From: Brevibacterium iodinum ATCC 49514
Lineage (GTDB): Bacteria; Actinomycetota; Actinomycetes; Actinomycetales; Brevibacteriaceae
Reading direction: 5' to 3'
DNA: 64,000 bases
Assembly (NCBI RefSeq): GCF_900169265.1
Contig: NZ_FXYX01000001.1
Location: forward strand, 62,001-126,000
Below the pieces are notes generated by a model. It was not told the DNA's origin. It did no database searches and saw only the letters and a list, made by a program, of their open reading frames with translations. Below are positions 17,962 to 27,790 of the stretch, piece after piece. Within the stretch, counting starts at the first letter, position 1, and each line of letters starts with the position of its first letter. Position numbers and translations under genes: made by a program.

Positions 17962-19080
17962 TCAGCGGGTGTCCGGCGGCTCTTCACCGCTGCCACGAGC
18001 GATGACGCACACCGCATTGTCGAAATCGGGCACGCCGTCGTCGACATGATCGCGCCCGTTCGCCTCGCCCGCGATCGGGCCGTCCCCTTCGCCGAGGCGG
18101 CCCCCGCCCTCCCCGGAAACGTTGGGTCCGCCCCAGGAGACGCTGGAATCCGCGCTGTCGCGGAGTCGTCGGACCGCCTCGGCGGCAAGGGATTCGACGT
18201 TGCGATCGACGACGGTGACGTCGAGGAGTTCGGCCGTGGGGAAATCGTCGATGCCGACCAGGGCCGGCCATTCGCCGAGGCGGCGGCAGGCGTCGATGGC
18301 ACCTTGGGTCACCGTGGCGGACAGGGTGATGAGGGCTCCGGGTGCGCTGCGCGAGCCGAGCCAGGCGGCGACGACGTTCTTCGCGCTGGCTTCGTCGTGG
18401 GCGTCTTCGCGCATATATGCGCGCCAGCCGACGCCGCGGCGGCCGACGATAGCGTCCTGGATTCCCTGCAGTCGGCGGGTGGTGATGAGGCTGGGCGAAT
18501 GGTCGCCGATGACGCCGAGTGCCATGTGCCCGTGAGCGAGCAGCTGTTCAGCCGCGAGGCGTCCCGCTTCACGGTCATCACCTGTGACGATGCTGATTCC
18601 AGGGCCTTCGACGGCCGGGTCGAGGGACACGATTCGAGTGCCCGGCGCCGAGGCGGCCCGTGCGTAGGTCTCGGACGCCTCGGGGTGTGCGCGGATGACG
18701 ATGATCCCGGTCAGGTCGTTGGCGAGGCATTCGTCGAGGAAGGCTTCCTCCCGGTCCGGGTCGTCTCTGACCACGGTCACCACCGGGCGCAGGTCGAGGG
18801 TTGCGAGCTCGACTTCCACTGCGGCGAAGGCACGGGCTTGGAAGGCATCACCGGCGTCGGAGAGGACAACACCGATATAGGGTGAGCGGCCTCCGGCACG
18901 GAGTCGGCGGGCCGTGGGGTTGAGGCGGAATCCGAGTTCTTCGGCGGCAGCTTCGACCTTCTCCGCAGTCGAGGCGGCAACGTGCTTTTCGCCGTTGAGG
19001 ACGCGGGAGGCGGTTTTGATGCTCACGCCGGCACGCGCAGCGACCGTGGCCAGGGTCGGCCGATCGTTCTGCTTCGCCAT
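17962..19080 (-). CDS. LacI family transcriptional regulator of the sugar importer
   Basis: A 372-residue repressor. The HTH and hinge are at the N terminus: TLATVARAAG-like TLATVAARAGVSIKTASRVL and AEELGFRLNPTARRLRAG. A periplasmic-binding-protein fold follows (YIGVVLSDAGDAFQARAF, GIIVIRAHPEAS). The ATG at 19080 has AAAGG 8 bp upstream; the GTG at 19086 is less likely. The C-terminal 50 residues are a Gly/Ser/Asp-rich tail beyond the usual domain end and carry two antisense copies of the dispersed 11-mer. Confidence 0.92.
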   Translation of the reverse strand: MAKQNDRPTLATVAARAGVSIKTASRVLNGEKHVAASTAEKVEAAAEELGFRLNPTARRLRAGGRSPYIGVVLSDAGDAFQARAFAAVEVELATLDLRPVVTVVRDDPDREEAFLDECLANDLTGIIVIRAHPEASETYARAASAPGTRIVSLDPAVEGPGISIVTGDDREAGRLAAEQLLAHGHMALGVIGDHSPSLITTRRLQGIQDAIVGRRGVGWRAYMREDAHDEASAKNVVAAWLGSRSAPGALITLSATVTQGAIDACRRLGEWPALVGIDDFPTAELLDVTVVDRNVESLAAEAVRRLRDSADSSVSWGGPNVSGEGGGRLGEGDGPIAGEANGRDHVDDGVPDFDNAVCVIARGSGEEPPDTR

Positions 19081-19190
19081 GCGCACACCTTTGAGTCTGA
19101 GAACCGGTTCGTGAATCTGCGCATCGACGCACAGGCAACCGTTGGAATGATACTAGCCGCTCGCACGGCGGACTCAGTTGTGCTGGCCTG

Positions 19191-19592
19191 TCACCTTCCG
19201 GTCGCCTTGGATGCGACAAGTTCAGCGATCAGTGTGCCCAATGCCACCAGAACGGCGGCCACCGACAAGAGGCCGAGCATGGGCAACCCGAACATGACGG
19301 TGATGATTCCGAGATAGCCCGAGTCATCGGAATACGGAATCGACCAGGCGGCCACGGCTATCGACAGACCGACGACAAGGGCAAGGCCCCCTGTTGACTT
19401 TACAGCAACGCTCGCCGCGGATATCTGAGGCGGTGCCGCAATGATGAGCGTGCTGGCGATCAATGCGAAAGCCGCGCACATCGAATGGTGGGAGTTGACG
19501 GTTCCGGCCTCGAAATCGGAGCTGTCGAACAGAACATAGGCAGCATAGACGGCACCGCACGAGGCGAGGGCCGCACTCAGTCTGAGCATCAT
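19191..19592 (-). CDS. Four-helix membrane protein, unknown
   Basis: 133 residues with hydrophobic helices at about 5-20, 38-55, 65-85 and 95-125, small-residue rich and with few charges. AGAAGG lies 5 bp before the ATG at 19592. No family is recognised. It is transcribed in the same direction as the LacI gene but separated from it by about 110 bp and by its own ribosome-binding site. Confidence 0.6.
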   Translation of the reverse strand: MMLRLSAALASCGAVYAAYVLFDSSDFEAGTVNSHHSMCAAFALIASTLIIAAPPQISAASVAVKSTGGLALVVGLSIAVAAWSIPYSDDSGYLGIITVMFGLPMLGLLSVAAVLVALGTLIAELVASKATGR

Positions 19593-19757
19593 CGTCACCT
19601 TCTTGAATGCGCACGAAGTACCGTACTAAAGGACTGTCTAAATGGACTGACCGACGCCGAAGTTGACCGTCAGAATCGGGCTGTTCCTCTGGTTACTCTA
19701 AGCGCGTTCTCCCTGTTTCCACAGATGCGAACTGCAACGATCAGGTCTCAATACGCA

Positions 19758-19798
19758 TCGCCGAGGCGGGACCCCTTTTTCGAGTCCCGCCTCGGCGA
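19758..19798. terminator. 15-bp stem hairpin built from two inverted copies of the dispersed 11-mer
   Basis: The arms TCGCCGAGGCGGGAC (19758-19772) and its exact complement (19784-19798) enclose an 11-nt loop with a T run. It lies in the 369-bp gene-free stretch between the siderophore operon 3' end and the small membrane protein. Its form suggests a terminator; its arms are the repeated CGCCGAGGCGG word in opposite orientations. No gene is seen in 19593-19961. Confidence 0.65.
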
Positions 19799-19880
19799 GT
19801 GGCGTGTTCCGCTGCGTCGATTCACCGACAGCACAGCGCAGCGGCGAGCGCACGCACTGGCTCAGTCCTCCTTCACTGAG

Positions 19881-19946
19881 CGCTCGAGTTACCGTCGCTG
19901 TATCAAGTTATGCGGCGAGCGGTCGACGCTGAGGTGAGCGGTCGGC
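19881..19946. repeat. Dispersed intergenic repeat, copy B
   Basis: It aligns with copy A over its length: GCTCGAGTTACCGTCGCTG, TATCAAGTTATGC and GAGCGGTCGGC, with a short deletion. It sits 15 bp beyond the stop of the siderophore synthetase gene, where a transcription terminator is expected. Confidence 0.65.
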
Positions 19947-19961
19947 GTGGCCCCCTATGGC

Positions 19962-22592
19962 TCAGCGCGCCACGGGGTTGGGCATGGTGCCCGCGTAGAG
20001 CAGTGATTCGGCTTGGTTTCCAATGTCGACCATCTGCTTCGTGTTCTTCAGCTGCAGCCGGTTGAGGCACGAATGAGCGAAGTGGTCGGCACGCAGATCG
20101 ACGTCGCCACTGACACCCCGCGCAGCATCCGGGTGCTCCGCTTCGTAGTCGTCGAGGGTCTCGGCGACGATCGCCCAGAACCTCTCGGCCGGCAGCAGTC
20201 CATCGGCGTCGAGGATGCCGGACAGGTGCCGCAGGACCCCGTCGAACATATCGGTGAACACCGACAGGGCCTTCTCCTCCCCCGACACCACGGCGCGGAT
20301 GCGTTCGACATCGGCAGGCAGTTCGCGGTGGCCGAGCACGGCGACCTCCTCACCGATGTCCTTCATGAATGCCCCGGTGACCACATGCTCGTCGAGGACG
20401 AGGATGAGGTTCTCCCCGTGCGGCATGAACACGAGATCGTGGGCCAGCAGCGCATGCACGAGTGGTTTCAGGTAGGCCCGCAGGTAGCTGCGCAGCCATG
20501 CCGCGGCACTCAGACCCGATGCGCTGATGAGCTCGCCGGCCAGCGACACCCCCTGGTGATCCCGGTGCAGCAGGGCGGCCATGGTGATGAGCTTCTGACC
20601 TGGTTCGATCTGCTCGACAGGGTTCTCCCGCCACAGGGCAGCCAGCATCTTCCGGTGTGGGTTCGTCTCCTTCGTCTGGTGGTAGACGTCCCCCGTGTAG
20701 CCGAGCGCGGCACGCTCCCGCAGGACTCGGAATCCCGCCTCGGCGAAGGTGGGGTCGGATCCGACCAAGCCAGCGATCCAGTCGTTGATGGACGGGGTGT
20801 CGCGCATGTACTTCGGCGACAGCCCGCGCAGGAATCCCATGTTCTGCACGGCAAGCGCAACCTTCACATACGGAGCTCCGGCCCGCGAATGGTTGAAGAA
20901 CGTGCGCAGGGACTGCTGCGCCTGGTGCTTGTCGAGCCCAACACCTAACGGCAGCAGATCACCGCGAGCGATGTCCGCGGCGAAGGTGATCGCCAGACGG
21001 TGGTCGGCCTGCCAGGGATGGATCGGCATGAGGTGGAAGTCAGCAGGATTTTGTCCCGCCGCCCGGATCCGGGACCCGAAGAGATCCCGTTCGGCCTCGC
21101 TGAGAGCCTCACCGAGGTGGCTCTCCTCGTCGAGTCCGATGCCCAAGGACAGATGGCTGAGTTCGCGCCTCACTGCCACCCATTCGATGCGGTTGAGCTG
21201 TCCGTTCTCCGGTGCCCACTTGCGGAAGTCGCTGAGACCGAAGCCGATGCGACCGTTGTTCGCAAGGAACCCCGGGTGGCCATCGGTCATGGCCGCCTCG
21301 GTGGTCTGGAAATCCGCGTCGACGAGTGCCCGTGCATCGGGCCTGCGCCCGGCCCGAGCGTCCTCGAGTTTGAACGCGGCCCCGGCCAGGGTCGAGGCGA
21401 GTTCCTCGAGGTAGGTGGAGATGAGGTCCTCGGGAATGGCGAGTTCGTCTTGGAGTTCGACGACGAGTTCCTGCGCGTCGAGCGGAACCTCGGGTCCGTC
21501 ACGCCACCGGGTGATGCTCGCTTCGTCGATCACCCAGTGTTCGAGCGGCAGCACACGCGCGGTGAATGTGTACCGACTGGCGCCGTCGATGCTCAGTTCC
21601 CAGGTCCGGCCCTCGCCATTCGCCGAGGCGACTCCCCCTAACGGATGTGCACTGCCGTTCGCGTCAGCTCCTTCACCCTCACCGAGGCTCACCGGTGCAA
21701 TGAGTCGTTCGTGGGCGAATTCGGAGAGGGCTTTGGCGACGAGGTGGCGCTGCGCGACGGCGAACGCATCCCCGTTGAGGTGGGCGTACGGTGCCGGCGG
21801 GGTTGCGAACGTCCGACCCATGCGTGATGTGGTGGACCTCCGGTCACTGTCCGACTCGCCGGTCTCAGCCACGCGCGACTCCCGGGCTTCGACTGCGACG
21901 AACGGAGCCAGCGCGCTGGCCTCGAAATCCGCGCGAGTGCACACACTGACGAGCGCCAGCTTCTCGATCTCGCCCATCATGATGGTCGCCTCGGTGATGG
22001 GGGTGAAACCGGCAGCTCGGTTCTTCTCGATGATCGCGTCGTTCCTGGCATCGGGTTCGACGACGACGCGCTCGGCACCGCGTCCTCCCTGGTCAACCGG
22101 CTTCAGGCAGAAGTCGATGACCTCAGCCATGATGCGATCGGTGAGGCCGTGCACGGCCGGCCCTGCCGGCGGTGCGACCAGCAGGTGCATCCCGATGTCA
22201 GCAGGCTCGGTGGTCAGGACGTTCTGCGGGATGAGGCTGTCGGGAGTGTAGGTCTCGACGTAGAAGCAGTCGGTGCCGTCGACGGAGCCGACCCAACCGG
22301 CGTCGTCCGCGGAGTCGCGAATGCCTTCCAAGTAGGCCCGGACCTCGTTCTCGTTTAGGTCGGTCATCATCCAGTAGTGTGCGCGTGGGTGGGTCAGCCA
22401 CTCGTGGATCCGGGCGGTGTCCCGGTCGACGTCGAGCGGACGGATGGTCACCGTCGCCGAGGCGGCCGGGAGCTTCGCAGGCGAGCTCGGTTCCGTGGTC
22501 GTATCGGTGGCGTTCGCACCAACCGCAGAATCGGTCGGGTCGGTTTCGTCCGCCTCGGTGGTGGTGAGGTTGGTGATGAGTTCGGTGGTCAT
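19962..22592 (-). CDS. desCD: Fused acyltransferase / IucA-IucC siderophore synthetase (DesC-DesD type)
   Basis: 876 residues. Residues about 48-250 form a GNAT domain of the IucB/DesC type (TIRPLDVDRDTARIHEWL, HPRAHYWMM, GMHLLVAPP, VVEPDARNDAIIEKNRAAGF), which acylates a hydroxyamine. Residues about 300-876 are an NIS synthetase (HPGFLANNGRIGFGLSDF, MPIHPWQADHRLAI, KVALAVQNMGFLRGLSPKYM, FMPHGENLILVLD, LKNTKQMVDIGNQ), which condenses and cyclises hydroxamate units with ATP. In Streptomyces these are separate genes. The start overlaps the desB stop (ATGA). The product is probably a desferrioxamine-like or bisucaberin-like siderophore. Confidence 0.92.
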   Translation of the reverse strand: MTTELITNLTTTEADETDPTDSAVGANATDTTTEPSSPAKLPAASATVTIRPLDVDRDTARIHEWLTHPRAHYWMMTDLNENEVRAYLEGIRDSADDAGWVGSVDGTDCFYVETYTPDSLIPQNVLTTEPADIGMHLLVAPPAGPAVHGLTDRIMAEVIDFCLKPVDQGGRGAERVVVEPDARNDAIIEKNRAAGFTPITEATIMMGEIEKLALVSVCTRADFEASALAPFVAVEARESRVAETGESDSDRRSTTSRMGRTFATPPAPYAHLNGDAFAVAQRHLVAKALSEFAHERLIAPVSLGEGEGADANGSAHPLGGVASANGEGRTWELSIDGASRYTFTARVLPLEHWVIDEASITRWRDGPEVPLDAQELVVELQDELAIPEDLISTYLEELASTLAGAAFKLEDARAGRRPDARALVDADFQTTEAAMTDGHPGFLANNGRIGFGLSDFRKWAPENGQLNRIEWVAVRRELSHLSLGIGLDEESHLGEALSEAERDLFGSRIRAAGQNPADFHLMPIHPWQADHRLAITFAADIARGDLLPLGVGLDKHQAQQSLRTFFNHSRAGAPYVKVALAVQNMGFLRGLSPKYMRDTPSINDWIAGLVGSDPTFAEAGFRVLRERAALGYTGDVYHQTKETNPHRKMLAALWRENPVEQIEPGQKLITMAALLHRDHQGVSLAGELISASGLSAAAWLRSYLRAYLKPLVHALLAHDLVFMPHGENLILVLDEHVVTGAFMKDIGEEVAVLGHRELPADVERIRAVVSGEEKALSVFTDMFDGVLRHLSGILDADGLLPAERFWAIVAETLDDYEAEHPDAARGVSGDVDLRADHFAHSCLNRLQLKNTKQMVDIGNQAESLLYAGTMPNPVAR

Positions 22593-23989
22593 GCGTGTGA
22601 CATCTCCTTGGAGTCGTCGAGTGCGAAGGCGGCATCGGGAACGGCATCGGATTCGTCGGCCGGCACCCCGAAGGTCTGGAAGGCGATGGTCCGTTCGATC
22701 GGATAGGGTTCCCGGCCGGTGACTGCGGCCAGCACCACCGAGGCCCGCCACGGGCCGAAGCCGAGGTCGGGGGCGGTCACGCCGTGGGTGTGCTCTTCGC
22801 CGTTGAGGACGTGAATGGTCCCTTCGTCGTTGATCGTGTAGTGGCGGCTGACGTCGAGGCGGCCTCGGGAGTCCAGTCGGATGTCGTCGCCGAGAGGGCT
22901 GAGGAAGTCCGGGACCTGCGATTTGTATCCGGTGGCGGCGACCACGGACCCTGATCGCCGATTAAATGCCTTGTCCAGTGCCGTGTGGCGGAATCCGAGC
23001 AGGTATTCGCCGCTGATCGGGTCGATCTCGGCGCTCTCGAGTTCGGCTTCGGAGATGAGGTTCGTCAGCAGCTGCCGCCCGCCGCGGCTGAGTCGGTAGA
23101 GAGTGTCGTGGATGTCGTCGACGAGGTCGGCGGAGATGCCCTTGTACAGCGTGCGCTGTTCCCGACCGACACGTTCGCGCAGCTCATCGGGCAGGGCCCG
23201 GAAGTGGTCGGTGTACTCCGGGGAGGTCATTTCAAGGGTGAGCTTCGTATACTCCATCGGGAAGAACCGCGGCGAGCGGGTCACCCAGTCCAGGCGCACT
23301 CCGCGGTCTTCTGCGTCGTCGACGAGGTCACGGTAGATCTCAGCGGCGGACTGGCCGCTGCCGATGATCGTGATCGCCCCCGAGTCGAGCAGCGCTTCCC
23401 GGTACTCGAGATAGTCGGCGGTGTGGATGAGCGGGCCGGCAGCGGGCAAGCCGGCGGCTCCTCCCCCGAGCCCCTGCAGCGCAGGTGGCAGCACCGGCTG
23501 CGTTCCCACCCCGAGGACGAGATGCCGAGCGCAGTAGGTCTCGGTCGTCAGGATCGAGCCGGAGTCATCGACCACCTCGGCGAGGGCGGTGTACATACCG
23601 TCCTCCCTGGTCACGGACACGACGTGGCGATTCCATCGCAGCGTATCCAACTGGGCGGCGACCCACCGGCAGTATTCGTCGAATTCGGCGCGCAGGGGGT
23701 AGAAGGATTCGCGGATGTAGAACGGGTAGAGGCGCTTGCGCTCCTTGAGGAAGTTGAGGAACGAGTACGGCGATGTGGGGTCGGCCATGGTGACGAGGTC
23801 GGCGAGGAACGGCACCTGGATGGTCGAGCCTTCGATCATCATGCCTGGGTGCCAGCGGAATTCGGGGCGCTGGTCGAGGAAGATCGCGTCGACGTCGTCG
23901 AGCGGTTCCGACAGTGCGGCCAGTCCGAGTCCGAAGGGTCCGATGCCGACGCCGAGGATGTCATGGATGGGCGTGGAATCTGCGCTCAT
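22589..23989 (-). CDS. desB: Lysine/cadaverine N6-monooxygenase
   Basis: A 466-residue flavin-dependent N-hydroxylating monooxygenase that makes the hydroxamate precursor. Motifs are HDILGVGIGPFGLGLAAL (FAD), FRWHPGMMIEGSTIQVPFLA, SPYSFLNFLKE, TIIGSGQSAAEIYRDL (NADPH) and VVAATGYKSQVPDF. The ATG at 23989 follows GAAGGAGG and overlaps the desA stop. It acts in the cytosol on cadaverine or lysine; position after a decarboxylase favours cadaverine. Confidence 0.93.
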   Translation of the reverse strand: MSADSTPIHDILGVGIGPFGLGLAALSEPLDDVDAIFLDQRPEFRWHPGMMIEGSTIQVPFLADLVTMADPTSPYSFLNFLKERKRLYPFYIRESFYPLRAEFDEYCRWVAAQLDTLRWNRHVVSVTREDGMYTALAEVVDDSGSILTTETYCARHLVLGVGTQPVLPPALQGLGGGAAGLPAAGPLIHTADYLEYREALLDSGAITIIGSGQSAAEIYRDLVDDAEDRGVRLDWVTRSPRFFPMEYTKLTLEMTSPEYTDHFRALPDELRERVGREQRTLYKGISADLVDDIHDTLYRLSRGGRQLLTNLISEAELESAEIDPISGEYLLGFRHTALDKAFNRRSGSVVAATGYKSQVPDFLSPLGDDIRLDSRGRLDVSRHYTINDEGTIHVLNGEEHTHGVTAPDLGFGPWRASVVLAAVTGREPYPIERTIAFQTFGVPADESDAVPDAAFALDDSKEMSHA

Positions 23990-25638
23990 GCTGCGCCTCC
24001 TTCTGTCGCTGCGTCCTCGAGGTCCCGGCCGGCGAGGATGCCGTGCCCGGTGGCACGGACGAGGTCGAGCACGGCGGTGACGTCGTCGATGCGGGTGTCG
24101 GGGTTGAGCAGGGTGAGTTTGAGCCACGGCCTGCCGTCGATGATGGTCCGGGCGATGGCGGCGCGGCCGGCGCGGAAGAGGACTCGACGGATGAGCGGGA
24201 CGAGTTCGTCGCAGGTGGCCTGGTCCGCGGTCGCCGGGGTGAATCGGAAGAGCACCGTGGACAGGTCCGAGGCGCCGAGCACTTCGAAGTCCGCCTGTTC
24301 CTCGAGCAGCGCCCGGACGTCGGTCGCGAGGTCGCAGATGGTGTCGAGCATCGATCCGATCTCGCCTGCCCCACGGGCGCGCAGCGTCGCCCAGAGCTTG
24401 AGCGCGTCGAAGCGGCGGGTGGTCTGCAGGGACTTGTCGACCTGGTTCGGTTCGGCGTCGGCTTCTTGCGCTTCGGCTTCGGGGTTGAGGTAGTCGTGGT
24501 GGTGGATCGTCGGTGCGAACAGGCTCGCGTCCCTGATGAGCAGGGCCGATGAAGACACGGGCTGGAAGAACGTCTTATGGAAGTCGATGGTCACCGAGGT
24601 GGCCCTGGAGACCCCGTCGAGCAGGTGGGCTCGTTGTGGGGCCCAGAGCAGTCCGCCGCCGTATGCGGCGTCGACGTGCAGCCACACGTTCGCTGATTCG
24701 CAGATTTCGGCGATGGTCTCGAGCGGGTCGATGACGCCGAGGTCGGTGGTTCCGGCGGTGGCGACGACGGCCATGGCGATCTGGTCGTTCGCCTCGATCG
24801 CGAGCAGGCTGGCATTGAGTGCTTCGGCATCCATGCGGCCGGACTGGTCGGTCGGGACGGCCACGACCGCCTCGGCGTCGAGACCGAGGAGGAACGCCGC
24901 ACGGGACACGGAGAAGTGGGCCTGGTCGGTGGCGAGGATCCGCAGCCGCGACAGCAGGTCCCGGCGGTTGGGCGCGCCCAGGTCAGGGCCGCCTCCGCGA
25001 GATTCGGCGTCACCGGTGTCAACGTCTCGCGCCGCCTCGGCGAGCACGTTTTCGCGGGCGAGGAACAGTGCCTGGAGGTTCGACTGGGTGCCTCCGGACG
25101 TGAAGATTCCGTCGCCGTCGGCGAAGCCGAGGTGGCCGCAGGTCCAGTCGATGAGGCGGCGTTCCATCAGGGTGGCGACCTCGGATTGGTCGTAGGTGTC
25201 GACCGAGGTGTTGATGGCGGCGAGCATCGCTTCGGCGGCGACGGCGGGCACGGCGACGGGGCAGTTGAGGTGGGCGACGTAGCTGGGGTGGTGGAACCAC
25301 ACGGCATTGTCGGCGTAGAGGGCGTCGACTTCGCGCAGGGCCTCGTAGTTGCCGACGCCTGCGGTGTCGAGGTCGACGGCGTCGACGGCGGCCTGGAGTC
25401 CGGAGCGATCCTTCGCCGAGGCGGCCAGCTCAGTTGTGCGGAACCGTTCGCCGAGGCTGTCGACGACGTCGTGCATGAGCGATGTGTACTCGTCTGCGCT
25501 GTGAGCGCCGAGGAGGGCATCGGTGCGGGCATCACGATCGCTGACGGTGCCAACGGCGTCCGGGTGGGGGATTTCGGGGGTCTGAAGGGGTGCTGAGGTG
25601 GGTGTCGCTTCGGTGTCGTAGAGCAGAGAAGTCGTCAC
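23986..25638 (-). CDS. desA: PLP-dependent lysine/diamine decarboxylase
   Basis: 550 residues, group II decarboxylase. FTSGGTQSNLQALFLARE, AHFSVSRAAFLLG, VATAGTTDLGVIDPLETI, HVDAAYGGGLLWA and the PLP lysine in TIDFHKTFFQPVSSSALL are clear. The GTG at 25638 is chosen because AAGGAGGA lies 9 bp upstream. It is the first gene of the des operon and should produce cadaverine from lysine; diaminobutyrate or another diamine cannot be excluded. The N-terminal 60 residues are not conserved. Confidence 0.9.
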   Translation of the reverse strand: MTTSLLYDTEATPTSAPLQTPEIPHPDAVGTVSDRDARTDALLGAHSADEYTSLMHDVVDSLGERFRTTELAASAKDRSGLQAAVDAVDLDTAGVGNYEALREVDALYADNAVWFHHPSYVAHLNCPVAVPAVAAEAMLAAINTSVDTYDQSEVATLMERRLIDWTCGHLGFADGDGIFTSGGTQSNLQALFLARENVLAEAARDVDTGDAESRGGGPDLGAPNRRDLLSRLRILATDQAHFSVSRAAFLLGLDAEAVVAVPTDQSGRMDAEALNASLLAIEANDQIAMAVVATAGTTDLGVIDPLETIAEICESANVWLHVDAAYGGGLLWAPQRAHLLDGVSRATSVTIDFHKTFFQPVSSSALLIRDASLFAPTIHHHDYLNPEAEAQEADAEPNQVDKSLQTTRRFDALKLWATLRARGAGEIGSMLDTICDLATDVRALLEEQADFEVLGASDLSTVLFRFTPATADQATCDELVPLIRRVLFRAGRAAIARTIIDGRPWLKLTLLNPDTRIDDVTAVLDLVRATGHGILAGRDLEDAATEGGAA

Positions 25639-25684
25639 TGTGAGGTTTCCTCCTTCGATGATGCGCACCGCGAAGCGCGGCGCG

Positions 25685-25703
25685 CATTAGGGAAACCTAC
25701 CCT
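25685..25703. promoter_or_regulatory. Iron box (DtxR/IdeR/DmdR-type) upstream of desA
   Basis: TTAGGGAAACCTACCCTAA matches the 19-bp DtxR/IdeR consensus TTAGGTTAGCCTAACCTAA at most positions and has the same dyad. It lies 46 bp upstream of the desA start. Iron-loaded repressor should block the siderophore operon here. Confidence 0.92.
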
Positions 25704-25911
25704 AAGTTCTTTTGTTTCCGAAGGGTCTCCGGGTGGATTCGTTGACTACGGAAGTAGACCCCTCACTAAGGACGATGCCGCCGCTTCCCAGCGTTCACAC
25801 GGCAAGGCGACCGTTCGCACTACGGGCGCATCGGCCGGAAAACGAGCGAGTGGCATTCGTCACATCGGGGTGTGTCATCCAGCATCGTGAGACCAAGTGC
25901 GTCCCGGTGAC

Positions 25912-25981
25912 CGCGGATTGTTGGGTCGATCCACGGTGGTTTCAGACCGCAGAACACCGTGGATCGACCCAACAATCCGCG
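25912..25981. repeat. Perfect 27-bp inverted repeat with 16-nt spacer
   Basis: The left arm at 25912-25938 and right arm at 25955-25981 are exact complements (each ends in CGCGGATTG or CAATCCGCG). The repeat lies in a gene-free stretch (25704-26056) between the iron box and the guaB terminator. It is longer than the other terminator hairpins here and has no T tract, so termination alone does not clearly explain it. Confidence 0.85.
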
Positions 25982-26056
25982 CAGGCGCTGCAGAGTCACA
26001 GCTTCCCGTTGAACAGCCAGGAATTCGCCCCGGGCCATCAGCCGGCCGCACACGCA

Positions 26057-26098
26057 AGAAGCCGCAGCTCCCGCGCAAACGCGGAAGCTGCGGCTTCT
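26057..26098 (-). terminator. guaB transcription terminator
   Basis: A 19-bp stem with one mismatch (AGAAGCCGCAGCT outer arm, CCGCG inner arm) and a 4-nt CAAA loop, starting 41 bp beyond the guaB stop. There is no long U tract, as is common in high-GC terminators. Confidence 0.8.
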
Positions 26099-26138
26099 CA
26101 CTGACCAGAGGCATCGCAGCCAGAGGTGCCTGCCTAAG

Positions 26139-27698
<1,560 letters not shown>

Positions 27699-27790
27699 TC
27701 AATGCTATCGGAGCGAGAGAGTCGACCGCTATGGGTCCAAGCACCGGGCACTGTGAGACTGGCTACACAGGAATTGCCGTCGGGTTCGCC

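Noticed and set aside
19485-19937. 150-codon plus-strand frame across the repeat B region
   Set aside because: It overlaps a well-supported minus-strand membrane gene, the 19758-19798 hairpin and repeat B, and its translation has no recognisable features.
25820-26101. Minus-strand frame in the same gap
   Set aside because: Same reason: it reads through the inverted repeat and hairpin and resembles no protein.
25712-26104. 130-codon frame over the 27-bp inverted repeat and guaB terminator
   Set aside because: Much of it is encoded by palindromes, which give mirror-image peptides on both strands; no ribosome-binding site was seen.
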